From assembly GCA_028280485.1 (NCBI GenBank), contig JANQLS010000065.1, positions 1 through 51,792 of the forward strand: a DNA stretch of 51,792 nucleotides. Reading direction: 5' to 3'. A program made the position numbers and the translations under genes. Position 1 is the stretch's first letter. The number at the start of each line of letters is the position of its first letter. The notes below the pieces were generated by a model, which worked only from the letters and a program-made list of their open reading frames with translations, made no database searches and was not told the origin of the DNA. Source of the DNA: Planctomycetota bacterium. GTDB taxonomy: Bacteria; Planctomycetota; UBA8108; JACQVS01. Shown here in pieces: positions 35,471-44,204 of this stretch.

Positions 35471-35938
35471 GATAAATACTAAAATCAAACTGGGTTGAGT
35501 TAAGTCATTTACGAAGATAATTTACTACGATCTTCAATCATATTTTGAGAGTTCACCTACTTCCAATCCTTTGAAGACTCCAACGGATCAAAAGAACACC
35601 TGCAAGAATAGAGCGCGAAGAAAATTTATGTCTTTCAGGTTCCTTATCTTCTTGCCCTCATTTTATTGCGAGATGACAGCTCAGAAAACATTCGAATAAG
35701 AACAAATTTTTGAGTCGTAAACTCAACAGGATCTTAGCTTCAATAATCTTTGGAACACACTTAAATGGAAAACATGAAAGACTTCCTTATAACTGTTGCC
35801 TTTTCCTAGCTTCAAAGGATCGATAAATTTAATTGGAAATTTTGAGAATTTTCGGCGACTTTATTAACTTGCGACAAAATTAGTTATACATTTCATTTTT
35901 TACTCACCAGAGTAAATCTAGAAACCAAAGGGTTTAAT
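35471..35938. other. AT-rich intergenic region
   Basis: A 468-bp AT-rich stretch after the sugar cluster and before the AIM24-family gene, on the same strand. It should hold the terminator of one unit and the promoter of the next, but no strong T-tailed hairpin or well-spaced promoter hexamers could be identified. No repeat of the families seen elsewhere in the window is present, and no plausible coding frame was seen. Confidence 0.4.
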
Positions 35939-36724
35939 ATGAGAAGTCACGAAGTCGATTACGAAATTTTTGGCGATGATATCCAAGTTGTGGAAGTAGA
36001 GCTCGATCCCGGTGAAACCGTCATCGCTGAAGCAGGTGCCATGAATTACATGGAAGACGGCATCGAATTCGAAGCAAAATTAGGGGATGGCTCAGAACCG
36101 GAGCAAGGATTCTTTGGAAAGGTGTTCTCTGCCGGAAAAAGAGCCCTCACTGGAGAGTCGCTCTTTATGACTCATTTTACAAACCACGGTCAAGGAAAAA
36201 AGCGGGTCGCTTTTGCGGCTCCCTATCCCGGTAAAATTGTGGCCTTAGATCTCCCCAAGATCGGTGGAACCTTGGTGTGTCAAAAAGATGCTTTTCTTTG
36301 CGCCGCATTAGGAACGACTGTCTCCATCGAATTTCAAAAACGCCTCGGGGTGGGCTTTTTTGGAGGTGAAGGATTTATTCTTCAACGCCTCTCTGGTGAT
36401 GGAAAGGCATTCATTCACGCGGGAGGGACGATCATCAAGAAGCGCCTCAATGGAGAGACCTTGCGGGTCGATACCGGATGTCTCGTCGCGTTTACCGAAG
36501 GTATCAATTACGACATCGAACGAGCTGGAAACCTGAAGTCGATGGTTTTTGGTGGTGAAGGCTTGTTCTTGGCTAACCTCAGTGGAACAGGAACAGTTCT
36601 TTTACAAAGCTTGCCCTTCTCTCGACTCGCTGACCGTATTTTCCAATCAGCACCTTCTGCGGGCGGATCCTCCAAAGGTGAAGGATCGGTATTAGGAGGC
36701 TTGGGGAATTTATTCGGGGACTGA
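35939..36724 (+). CDS. AIM24/TIGR00266 family protein
   Basis: A 261-residue protein of the AIM24 family, a beta-rich double-psi-like fold. Typical stretches are [19 protein letters not shown] (about 21-39), [41 protein letters not shown] and [20 protein letters not shown]. The family is widespread in bacteria and also occurs in mitochondria, but its biochemical role is not known. The C-terminus is Gly/Ser-rich. It has no signal peptide. It is probably monocistronic, followed by a repeat region. Confidence 0.88.
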   Translation: MRSHEVDYEIFGDDIQVVEVELDPGETVIAEAGAMNYMEDGIEFEAKLGDGSEPEQGFFGKVFSAGKRALTGESLFMTHFTNHGQGKKRVAFAAPYPGKIVALDLPKIGGTLVCQKDAFLCAALGTTVSIEFQKRLGVGFFGGEGFILQRLSGDGKAFIHAGGTIIKKRLNGETLRVDTGCLVAFTEGINYDIERAGNLKSMVFGGEGLFLANLSGTGTVLLQSLPFSRLADRIFQSAPSAGGSSKGEGSVLGGLGNLFGD

Positions 36725-36725
36725 A

Positions 36726-36944
36726 TCTTTTATGTAGAACTAATCTCCTTCGGAGATTCGTTCTACCGTTTCGGTAAATCTTTGATTTACCTTCACTCCG
36801 CTGAGCATAGCTTCTTCGAACCTATACTCGCGGCCGAGCTGATCCCAGCTCGGCTTTGTCTCTGCGAGACAGCGTCTTTTATGTAGAACTAATCTCCTTC
36901 GGAGATTCGTTCTACCGTTTCGGTAAATCTTCGATTTGCCTTCA
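36726..36944. repeat. Multi-hairpin repeat element, copies B and C in tandem
   Basis: A 70-bp unit beginning TCTTTTATGTAGAAC is directly repeated at 36726-36795 and 36875-36944 with only two differences that I can see. Each unit has AATCTCC/GGAGATT and GGTAAATC/GATTTACC-type hairpins. The spacer carries GCCGAGCT/AGCTCGGC (36833-36854) and GTCTC/GAGAC (36858-36870). The same order of hairpins occurs at 14707-14896. A third partial copy, CACTCCGCCGAGCATAGC with a TTGGCTTTGTCCC tail, lies near 37191-37220 and runs up to the DUF3592 gene. No coding capacity. Confidence 0.8.
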
Positions 36945-37000
36945 TCCTGACGCTGTGATTTTTTGGAAAAAATGATTCTAAGCTAATCGGTGTTTCATTT

Positions 37001-37137
37001 ATCCCTCGCTAAAGCTTCGGGCTTGAGAGGTTGGTGAATCCATTTTTAGCTATTGTTTTGATACAACGGGGTTCCTAATACAGCGATTGCTTTCAATGTG
37101 GTTCACGCCCCCCAAGCCCGAAGCTTTAGCGAGGGAT
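37001..37137. mobile_element. 137-bp MITE-like element, copy 2
   Basis: Same 25-bp perfect terminal inverted repeats as at 17746-17882: ATCCCTCGCTAAAGC onward at 37001-37025 and GCTTTAGCGAGGGAT at its end, 37113-37137. The interior is again exactly 87 bp and corresponds to copy 1 in reversed orientation at both ends. It sits between the multi-hairpin repeat and the DUF3592 gene. No open frame and no clear target duplication. Confidence 0.65.
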
Positions 37138-37238
37138 AATGTAACGCCACTTCGCTTAATAAATGTTTTATTCGAAAAATTCACGATCACTCCGCCGAGC
37201 ATAGCTTGGCTTTGTCCCTAGGAGACATCATCACCCCA

Positions 37239-37871
37239 ATGGAAATGACCACCGCTCGGCCCATAACTTATATCTTTCTCGGCGTCCTCTTTGGAGTCAT
37301 CGGCTGGGCTGTTTATCATTTTTTAGGCGTTCCAGGGATTACTGAAGGTAAAGCGAGCGAAAGTTGGCCTCAAGTTAGCGGCAAAATTCTTTCCAGTCAG
37401 GTTGTCACTTCAAAAGGAAGTGACAACCAAACGATGTATCAACCCGAAATTCGCTTTACCTACGAAGTCTCCGGTAAGAGCTACGAGTCGAATCAAATTA
37501 ATGTTTCTCCTCCCGTTTCGAGTGGTTCTTCGGGATCGTCCTACGAGATGGTGGATCAATTCCCTCGGGGAAAAGAAGTTCCCGTTTATTACAACCCGGA
37601 TAAACCCAGCTTTGCCATCCTCATGACCGGAGTGCCCACAGTAGCGAGAGTTTGTTATTGGATTGGCTTGGGAGTGCTCATTCTAGGAATAATAATTTTC
37701 GTTCAGGGGATTTTTAAAATCGTCTTGGGAGGAGCCATCATCGGGGGAGCCTTACTATCAAAGAAAAACAACAGCACCCAACGGACTCGAAGTAGGGAAC
37801 GAAACACAAACGAAAATCAGAGAGAGTCCACTTCGACTGAAAACGAAGAGGATGGTTTCGGAATCACTTAA
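37239..37871 (+). CDS. DUF3592 domain membrane protein
   Basis: A 210-residue protein from the ATG at 37239; an upstream in-frame TTG at 37206 lies inside a partial repeat and is rejected. A transmembrane helix (about 10-30) is followed by an extracytoplasmic domain of DUF3592 type (WPQVSGKILSSQVV, YQPEIRFTYEVSGKSYESNQ, VPVYYNPDKPSFAIL), then a second hydrophobic segment (about 138-175) and a charged cytoplasmic tail. An AGGAG lies 14 bases upstream within the repeat-derived leader. The family's role is unknown. The stop codon overlaps the 3' end of the convergent sulfatase gene by 8 bases. Confidence 0.8.
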   Translation: MEMTTARPITYIFLGVLFGVIGWAVYHFLGVPGITEGKASESWPQVSGKILSSQVVTSKGSDNQTMYQPEIRFTYEVSGKSYESNQINVSPPVSSGSSGSSYEMVDQFPRGKEVPVYYNPDKPSFAILMTGVPTVARVCYWIGLGVLILGIIIFVQGIFKIVLGGAIIGGALLSKKNNSTQRTRSRERNTNENQRESTSTENEEDGFGIT

Positions 37872-39417
37872 AATGAAAAGGTAACGGCAGCTTTTCTTTG
37901 AGCCTCTCGTAATGCTCCCTTAATTCGAGATACTTATTTTTCTTCTCATAATCGAACTGGCGATGGTCGTAGAGTTCTTGAGAGATGAGCTCTCTCCCAC
38001 GATACCAATGAGTTACTCGAAAACCATCACTTCGAAGGGTGTACCCCACTCGGTTTCCTCTCCTAAAGTACCCCCTCGCCATCGCAGCGGAGATTCCCAG
38101 AGGCTCATCGAGTTTGCTCACCAATGATTTTCCCGACAATTGCTGAATCTTTGGTAGCTGACAGAGTTCATTTAAAGTGGGAAAAACATCAACCGACTCC
38201 ACAATCTCGCGAGTTCCCACCCCCGGCTGCTTCATGCCCGGCACTCGAATGATCAAAGGACTGTGGAGCGAGCGTTCAAAGAGAGTGTGCTTGCCGAATA
38301 CAGCTTGCTCTCCTAAATGCCAGCCGTGATCCCCCCACAAGACGACGATCGTATTTCGATCGAGCTTCTGCTTTTTAAGTTCACTTAAAACTCGACCAAT
38401 TTGATCATCGACGTAACTGACACAGGCGAAATAAGCCTGACGAAGTTTTTGAACATACTCTGAATCTTGAATTCCCTTCGGAGGATGCTGGCCGTAGTTT
38501 TTTAACACTTCGCTACTTGAGTGAAGGGTGATCTTCGGATCGGATCCTAGAGGAACATCGGGAACTTCAATCTCTGGAAGCTTTTTAGAATCATAAAGCT
38601 TCCAATACTCATCGGGTGCGGTGAAGGGGAGATGAGGTTTGTAAAAGCCGACAGCGAGGAAAAAAGGTTTCTTCGACTTTTTCTTGAGTGATTTCAATTC
38701 TTGAATCGCCGCTTGAGCGATGAGATCGTCGGGGTAATCTCCATTCTTCTCGAGGGAGCGTTCGGTGGCGGGTGACTGACCTCGTTCACGAGCCGAACCA
38801 TCCTGATAACCGAAAAAGGCATTCCAGCCACTCTTCCATCTTCCACTGGCGCGAACCACTTTGTCCCAGGCAGCGGGAACCTCAGGGTCCCCCGCCCCTT
38901 CTTCTTTTTCTTTGAGATAGTTCAATCCATCGGGTTGGTGGCTCACTTTACCGATGCAAATCGTCTGATACCCATTGAGCTTAAAATGTCGAGGCAAGGT
39001 GGTGGGAGCACCGGGAGCTAGGGATTGATTCTTCTCCTTCGATCGCAATTGGTCAAAAGCCCAGTTCGAAAGACTTTTAACTGTATCGGGCCTTCGCCCC
39101 GTTAGAAGAGCGTACCGAGAAGCACCACAAGTTGGAACTTGAACGTAATGTCGAGTGAACAGTCGCCCCTCTTGAGCTAAGCGATCGATATGGGGAGTCA
39201 CCATGTGGGTGCGTCCGAAGCATCCCAATTCGGGTCTCAGGTCATCGACACAGAGGAGCAACACATTGAAGGGTTGAGATCCAGCACTTTGAGCCCGAAC
39301 TTCTCCCTGAACCCCGCCGAGAACAAATAGACAGAGGAAGAAGCAGTGACGAATAACCCAGTGCAAAGCCTGAGAATGGACTGCTAACGGCGAGTTTTCA
39401 AAAAGGAACATCAACAT
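37864..39417 (-). CDS. Exported type I sulfatase (iduronate-2-sulfatase-like)
   Basis: About 517 residues from the ATG at 39417. The frame is open to 39504, but that part overlaps the upstream FHA-CAP gene and has no signal; a TTG start closer to HWVIRHCFFLCLFVLGG is also possible. The hydrophobic segment VIRHCFFLCLFVLGG is the signal peptide. The mature core reads NVLLLCVDDLRPELGCFG and the signature CGASRYALLTGRRP, with the formylglycine cysteine at about residue 97. VSYVDDQIGRVLSEL, VVLWGDHGWHLGEQ and FGKHTLFERSLHSPL are close to iduronate-2-sulfatases and their planctomycete relatives. The likely target is a 2-O-sulfated uronic acid or a similar algal polysaccharide. It overlaps the upstream gene by about 20 bases and converges on DUF3592. 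Confidence 0.87.
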   Translation of the reverse strand: MLMFLFENSPLAVHSQALHWVIRHCFFLCLFVLGGVQGEVRAQSAGSQPFNVLLLCVDDLRPELGCFGRTHMVTPHIDRLAQEGRLFTRHYVQVPTCGASRYALLTGRRPDTVKSLSNWAFDQLRSKEKNQSLAPGAPTTLPRHFKLNGYQTICIGKVSHQPDGLNYLKEKEEGAGDPEVPAAWDKVVRASGRWKSGWNAFFGYQDGSARERGQSPATERSLEKNGDYPDDLIAQAAIQELKSLKKKSKKPFFLAVGFYKPHLPFTAPDEYWKLYDSKKLPEIEVPDVPLGSDPKITLHSSSEVLKNYGQHPPKGIQDSEYVQKLRQAYFACVSYVDDQIGRVLSELKKQKLDRNTIVVLWGDHGWHLGEQAVFGKHTLFERSLHSPLIIRVPGMKQPGVGTREIVESVDVFPTLNELCQLPKIQQLSGKSLVSKLDEPLGISAAMARGYFRRGNRVGYTLRSDGFRVTHWYRGRELISQELYDHRQFDYEKKNKYLELREHYERLKEKLPLPFHFK

Positions 39418-42004
39418 TACCAAAACATTGAGTTCCAACTCTCCCAGAGTAACCGTACCCGAAACAAGTATAGCTACTGGAGAGAGCATTTCGGTGGTGG
39501 CCACTCGATCGGTACCAAGCTTTTATCCAGATCTCTAACGGGCTCGGAGTACCAATCGCAACGTTTTCCCCGACACCACTAGGAAAGCCTTCTGCTTTAG
39601 CTCTCGAAGTAGGATTCCCATTGACGCCGACATGCCAAATTCTACCGGCAGCATCTTGTACTTCGCTGTGCTTCATCGATGCGCGACACAAACGAATGTC
39701 GAGAAAGAGCCTTCGGTGCCCCATCATCTCACGGTAATTATTGATGATGACCGTGTGAGCTCGAGTGTCTTCATTCAAATCTTTATCCCGTAGCTCACGG
39801 TTGTACTTCTCAACCTTGCGGCTGTATTCAAACTCTTGGCGCTGAGCTTCATTGGGAATGAAATTTTGAAGGGTCACTTGTCCCTGGGACACAAAAACGT
39901 CGAGATTGAGCCACAGTTTTTTAAGTAAGGAGTTCGAGGGAAGTTCGGCTCGATACTCTAAAGCGGGATAAGCATTTTCGTGAACGCCTCTCCACCGGAG
40001 CAACAATTTCCCCAAAGATGCTTTGATGGGAACCTTATAAAAATCAGGTCGCTCCCATAACTCTCGTACTTTGCCCACCAGTTCATCCACCCGAGCTTGC
40101 CCATTGACCTCATCACCTTTTTTATAATCCGGGTGATCATTAGGAAGATAAATAGAAGCATCGTAGATTACTTTTACAGCGAGAGTTCTCCTCTTGACGA
40201 GCTCGTCATAGGCTAAGCTCAATTTCTTAAAGGGCGAATTGTCGATGGCTTTTATAAGTTTTTCCTGAATTCGACCTTCGTAACGCTGAAGTGCCTGTAT
40301 CGCTTCATTTCTAAATTTTGTTTTAGCTTTAGAAGTCAGCTCTTCGGCTTGAATATAACTCAGTGATTTTTTGAAGTGGCGATCGAAGGAGCTTTCGTTA
40401 TTACTGATCGCCATCTGGGCGAGTGACTCGGAAAGCTTATCTCCAATTTTGCGTTCAACCTGATCGCTAAGACTCTCCCAGCCGATGTTTTTGGTAAAGT
40501 GAAATCCTCCCTCAGGAATTTGATCGAGACCTCTCACTGAAGTGAGAAGTTGGTTGATCTCGCTGTAACGTTTCTGAATGAGCGATTCTGTTTCGTGGAG
40601 GTACTTAAACAAAAGTCGATCAGATAATAAGTTCTCTCCCTTTAAATAACCGATCTGAGCGGCTTGCTTCAATTCATCTCCGTAGAGCGCCTCGAAGGCT
40701 AATCTTAACTTTGATTCAACTTCAAGCTTTTCGAGTAAAACGGATTGGGGACCTTGCTCCGTTTGAATTTTTAAACCCAGCTGGTCATTGATGACGACCG
40801 CCTCGATGACCAAGCCTCTCAGTTTTCCCACGAGGATTGGACCATTGGGAAAGTTTTTATTTTCGGCTGCGGTGAATAACAAGTTATCTAAGGTGATACG
40901 AACAAAAGATTTTCTTCTAGAGCCAGAACGTTTCGGAGATTTCTCTGCCTTCTTAAGTTCTTCCGCCAGCTCTAAGCGGATCTTCTCATTGCGAGCTTCA
41001 ATTTCATTGAGCCTGGCTTGAAATTTTCTGCGACGCTCAAGAATTTGCTCGTGGTAGGGACTTCCCTCAAATCGAGCTAATGCGACTTCGAGAACTTCCA
41101 GACAATGCTCCTTATAATCAGGAGTCTCAACGTAACGAATGCGATTTTCGTAAAGGGTGTAAGCCCTCTCAACCTCGGCGAGAATCTTTTCATTCATCCT
41201 CCGAGCTTGAATCTTCGAAACAGCCCCCTCATTTTCAAAGTAGGTAGTAATTTCTTCAGCCAGTTGATGGAGTTGACCGAACTTCTTTTCCCTTAAATAA
41301 TCTTGGTGACGAGTTCGAAACTCGGCAAAAGCATTGAAGAGTTGTTGGGATCGTCGGGTACGAATGGTGAAAATTATATTTTCAGCCAGTTCGACACCCT
41401 CCTTACTGCTTCGCTCTTCAAAAGTTCTTTTCAACTTAATCGCCCGGGCGAGATCCGCATGGACGAGTTCCGGTTTTTGACTGATTTCAATCTTAAACTG
41501 ATGCAGTTGAGCTAATGGATCAGGCCCCACTGGAACGGGATCATCGCTGGGGAGCGATTGAAAATAAAGGAGAGTACCAATACCTACGAAAGCCAGCAGG
41601 ATGACGGTTACGGGCACAAAAGTACGAAGGCGTCTATGAAAAGTGGTTTTTGAAAGAGGTCGAGCTTGAAACTCAGAGCTATTCGAAAGAACTTTAACCT
41701 GAGGGAGATCTAAAACTTTAACTTCAACCCCAGTGGCTAATTCGATGATGTCTCCACAAACAAGTTTCTTTTCGGTAACGACTTCACCGTTAACCTTAAT
41801 CCCATTTCGAGAAACCTCATCGATAACTTTTAGGGTTCGCCCATTGAAATGTAAGCTAGCGTGATGTCGCGAAACTTTCTTTTCTTGAATTCTAATTTCA
41901 GCATCGGGAGCCCGCCCCATCTTAATGGGGAAGTGCTCCGCTTGAAATTCTTTGGTAACTTGAACTCCGTTATCAGTGAACTCAAGTGAAACTACATCGG
42001 CCAT
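39398..42004 (-). CDS. FHA domain - transmembrane - CAP/SCP domain fusion protein
   Basis: An 868-residue protein. An N-terminal FHA domain (about 25-100) has the phosphothreonine-binding residues in KMGRAPDAEIRI (Gly30-Arg31), VSRHHASLHF (Ser45, His48) and SRNGIKVNGE (Asn67). A transmembrane helix follows (about 129-148). A long charged, helical stalk (about 160-740) resembles coiled coil. The C-terminus (about 752-866) is a CAP/SCP-like domain: INNYREMMGHRR, GVGENVA (Glu813), IWIKAWYRSSGHHRNAL and a final beta strand with Cys residues. The FHA part faces the cytoplasm and could read kinase signalling; the CAP part would be outside. The downstream sulfatase gene overlaps it by about 20 bases. 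The two end domains are clear; the role is unknown. Confidence 0.85.
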   Translation of the reverse strand: MADVVSLEFTDNGVQVTKEFQAEHFPIKMGRAPDAEIRIQEKKVSRHHASLHFNGRTLKVIDEVSRNGIKVNGEVVTEKKLVCGDIIELATGVEVKVLDLPQVKVLSNSSEFQARPLSKTTFHRRLRTFVPVTVILLAFVGIGTLLYFQSLPSDDPVPVGPDPLAQLHQFKIEISQKPELVHADLARAIKLKRTFEERSSKEGVELAENIIFTIRTRRSQQLFNAFAEFRTRHQDYLREKKFGQLHQLAEEITTYFENEGAVSKIQARRMNEKILAEVERAYTLYENRIRYVETPDYKEHCLEVLEVALARFEGSPYHEQILERRRKFQARLNEIEARNEKIRLELAEELKKAEKSPKRSGSRRKSFVRITLDNLLFTAAENKNFPNGPILVGKLRGLVIEAVVINDQLGLKIQTEQGPQSVLLEKLEVESKLRLAFEALYGDELKQAAQIGYLKGENLLSDRLLFKYLHETESLIQKRYSEINQLLTSVRGLDQIPEGGFHFTKNIGWESLSDQVERKIGDKLSESLAQMAISNNESSFDRHFKKSLSYIQAEELTSKAKTKFRNEAIQALQRYEGRIQEKLIKAIDNSPFKKLSLAYDELVKRRTLAVKVIYDASIYLPNDHPDYKKGDEVNGQARVDELVGKVRELWERPDFYKVPIKASLGKLLLRWRGVHENAYPALEYRAELPSNSLLKKLWLNLDVFVSQGQVTLQNFIPNEAQRQEFEYSRKVEKYNRELRDKDLNEDTRAHTVIINNYREMMGHRRLFLDIRLCRASMKHSEVQDAAGRIWHVGVNGNPTSRAKAEGFPSGVGENVAIGTPSPLEIWIKAWYRSSGHHRNALSSSYTCFGYGYSGRVGTQCFGNVDVPF

Positions 42005-42017
42005 AGCTCAACAGTTC

Positions 42018-42554
42018 TCATGCTTCAGGTGCAAAAGTGGCTGCGGTTCGCATCAGATCAATTTCCCAACGATCGATCTCCGCTCCATCTTTGTCAGTAG
42101 AATTACGCTTTTTTAAATAAATTTCAAACAAGATCGTATCTTCGATCCCCCGCTCATTGATGTAGTCATATTGACACATCAACGATGCAGACAAGCGATT
42201 CGGGTTGAGAGGATCCCAATCCAAAAAACCTCGGTTAAGTTCTGATTTGGTAATTAAATCGTATAATCCCACTGAAGTTTTCGGATCCTTATAAAGAAGG
42301 ATCGCAAAATACATTTTGGTTTCAGAAAACTGCTCTCTCGATTCCGGGGTTAGAGAATTGTAAGCAAACTCCCATTCTTCAGACTCGACTCCATAAACAA
42401 ATCCCCGAACCGCATTCATGGGAGTTTGAAGATCAAAATATTTTTCGGGTCGAGGCAAAGTGGCACAACAACCACCTAAGATCCAAACCGAACTCAATAG
42501 CAGAAAAGAATACCGCCTCATTGCCCAAGTTTGCCGACTCATTGTTTTCTTCAT
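42018..42554 (-). CDS. Hypothetical lipoprotein
   Basis: A 178-residue protein with a lipoprotein signal: basic start, hydrophobic YSFLLLSSVWILGGC and a lipobox at LGGC (Cys28). The start could be one of three nearby Met codons; the first is kept because a GAAAG lies about 10 bases upstream. The mature part, with PEKYFDLQTPMNAVRGFVYG and EEWEFAYNSLTPESREQ, resembles small NTF2-like or DUF-type planctomycete lipoproteins, but no family is recognised with confidence. It is 13 bases upstream of the FHA-CAP gene on the same strand, so the two may be co-transcribed. Confidence 0.75.
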   Translation of the reverse strand: MKKTMSRQTWAMRRYSFLLLSSVWILGGCCATLPRPEKYFDLQTPMNAVRGFVYGVESEEWEFAYNSLTPESREQFSETKMYFAILLYKDPKTSVGLYDLITKSELNRGFLDWDPLNPNRLSASLMCQYDYINERGIEDTILFEIYLKKRNSTDKDGAEIDRWEIDLMRTAATFAPEA

Positions 42555-42923
42555 TTTACACTTTCTAGAAAGTTCTTTTCAGTCGAGTTGAAAGCCCTAA
42601 TATCATAGCGAAAATTAAAGTAGTCCGCACGCTCTGCCTCTGGCCATTCTTAAATTCGCGTAATATTTAAAATCTCACACAGAAACCTCGTACGAGTGAC
42701 TCGATTTAGGTCTTATTTATCCTGAGGTTAATGATCGTTTCTGAGGAAATCCGCACGCGGAGCGTGCGGACTCCATTGGACTACTAAAGTACGTGCTTCA
42801 CACTTGAAGGTTTCAAATTCAAAAAAAAAGAGATCACGGCTCGAAGAGCCATGATCTCTTTTTTTGATCTTCTATCTCACCAGCGGCTGAAACCGTCTGG
42901 TGATTCGTCGACTTAAAGTTCGA
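42555..42923. other. Intergenic region with GC-rich palindrome (42750-42770)
   Basis: The gap between the two minus-strand genes contains a perfect hairpin TCCGCACGC/GCGTGCGGA around GGA. Related AGTCCGCACGCTC half-elements occur near 42625 and again at about 51688, making this another small dispersed repeat. The terminator at 42821-42867 lies in the same gap. The remaining sequence should contain the promoter of the lipoprotein gene. Confidence 0.55.
42821..42867 (-). terminator. Intrinsic terminator
   Basis: Stem arms AGAGATCA and TGATCTCT are extended by GGCTC/GAGCC around GAA, with one mismatch. A run of A lies on the left and a run of T on the right, so it can work in both directions. 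It lies 57 bases past the end of the minus-strand gene at 42924, which it most likely terminates. Confidence 0.88.
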
Positions 42924-43463
42924 TCAGTTCGTCTTGATATTTCCAGGCAATGCGGGGCGTAACAAAGGTTGAGAAGCAGAAACGACGTTGGGGTCGGTTA
43001 CTAATCGGCCGTCGCGTACGCTTCGTCGCCAGAGTTGGAAGTCACCCGTTTTTTCGTTACAGACCCACAAGAAATCAGAGATGTTGCGCTCGCTGATCTT
43101 GTAGACGGTGTCTCCTGCAGGAAAGAGAGTGCGATTGATTTGCGCAACGTGAGAGCGCTCGACTTTTCCCTGTGAAACATCGACAAATTTATAATGAACG
43201 ACACGGCCGTTATTCTTGTTGACCACCCACATGTTTCTGCGGTTAGGGAAAAACTGATAGTCCCCATCTCCAATTAAAGCTTGGAGCTCACCGGGTTGGA
43301 AAAATGAAAGAGCGGTGGAACTCAATTCTGAATTATCAGTTGTCGATTTTTCAGAACTAAAGTACGACGATCCGGCCAAAATTGTGAAGGCAACCAATAC
43401 TCCAAGAGTGAGACTCAAAGTGAGGGTCTTGAAGAGAGAGGGCTGAGTATTTTGTTGAGACAT
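42924..43463 (-). CDS. Hypothetical single-pass membrane protein
   Basis: A 179-residue protein if started at the ATG at 43463, which has AGGA about 11 bases upstream; the earlier in-frame ATG at 43493 has no ribosome binding site. A single N-terminal transmembrane helix (about 18-37, LSLTLGVLVAFTILAGSSYF) would leave a soluble domain outside. That domain reads MWVVNKNNGRVVHYKFVD, then FLWVCNEKTGDFQLWRRS, suggestive of two related beta-rich units (W-x-V/C-N-x-x-x-G). No family recognised. It precedes a terminator. Confidence 0.72.
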   Translation of the reverse strand: MSQQNTQPSLFKTLTLSLTLGVLVAFTILAGSSYFSSEKSTTDNSELSSTALSFFQPGELQALIGDGDYQFFPNRRNMWVVNKNNGRVVHYKFVDVSQGKVERSHVAQINRTLFPAGDTVYKISERNISDFLWVCNEKTGDFQLWRRSVRDGRLVTDPNVVSASQPLLRPALPGNIKTN

Positions 43464-43559
43464 GGGTGAGTGGGTCCTAATTTTTTCAATCATCGTTTGT
43501 TCGAGATTTAGAAAATTCTAATTATTGTGCTATGTAGTTTTTGTTTAAACCTAAACAAC

Positions 43560-44204
43560 TCAGAACGGGTTCGAATCTTCATCAGAAGACCCGGTAGAAG
43601 AGTCGTCGTCCTCTTCTTCAGAAGGGAACTTAAACTCTTCAGGAAAATCTTCTTCTGTGAAAGCCTCGGGGGCCGTCCAACTGGAGTATGAAGGTTCATC
43701 CATTTCGAAATCTATACCTAAAGATTCGGCGGACAAACCGCTCGAGCCGACCATCTCTTCAGAAGACATATTTGAGACATCCTGAACTTGCTCAAAAACT
43801 TCCTGAGTGACGTAAATGTCGACTCCTGATTTCAATGCTAAAACGAGGCAATCACTGGGTCGCGCATCGATTCTGACTTCGTTGCGCTTGCCTTGCCATT
43901 CCTCTTTGCCCGAGATGACCTTTTGTTCGAGGACGAGTGTCGCACAAAAAGTGTTGTCGATAATACTCGATATGACCACTCGCTTAACTTCGACATCAAA
44001 GCCTAAGAAAACGGAATGGATCAGTTCATGAGTCAACGGCCGAGCGAGTGTTTCATGATTGATCTCTCGAATGAGGGCCGCTGCTTCATAGAACCCCACA
44101 AAGATCACAAAGGTCTTCTCATCGTTACCTAATAGAACCGCAGCCCCGCTGGGAGTGGGTCCGATGATCCTCCTGATCTTGACCTTTTCGAGTTGCTGTT
44201 CCAT
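43560..44204 (-). CDS. Bifunctional nuclease (BFN/DUF151) domain protein
   Basis: A 214-residue protein whose first 140 residues are a BFN/DUF151 domain: AVLLGNDEKTFVIFVGFYEAAALI, LTHELIHSVFLGFDVEVKRV and EVRIDARPSDCLVLALKSGVDIYV (each split here into its family landmarks). The rest is a strongly acidic, Ser/Glu/Asp-rich tail with SSEEEDDDSSTG near the end. DUF151 proteins have been reported as nucleases in plants and are common, poorly characterised proteins in bacteria. Cytosolic. 96 bases separate it from the downstream membrane protein gene. Confidence 0.87.
   Translation of the reverse strand: MEQQLEKVKIRRIIGPTPSGAAVLLGNDEKTFVIFVGFYEAAALIREINHETLARPLTHELIHSVFLGFDVEVKRVVISSIIDNTFCATLVLEQKVISGKEEWQGKRNEVRIDARPSDCLVLALKSGVDIYVTQEVFEQVQDVSNMSSEEMVGSSGLSAESLGIDFEMDEPSYSSWTAPEAFTEEDFPEEFKFPSEEEDDDSSTGSSDEDSNPF

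Noticed and set aside
36726..36944. Tandem hairpin units as a CRISPR array
   Set aside because: Only two long units with a structured, related spacer; no short regular repeats and no cas genes.
37206..37238. TTG start for the DUF3592 gene
   Set aside because: The extra residues are translated from a repeat fragment; the ATG at 37239 follows an AGGAG and gives a better N-terminus.
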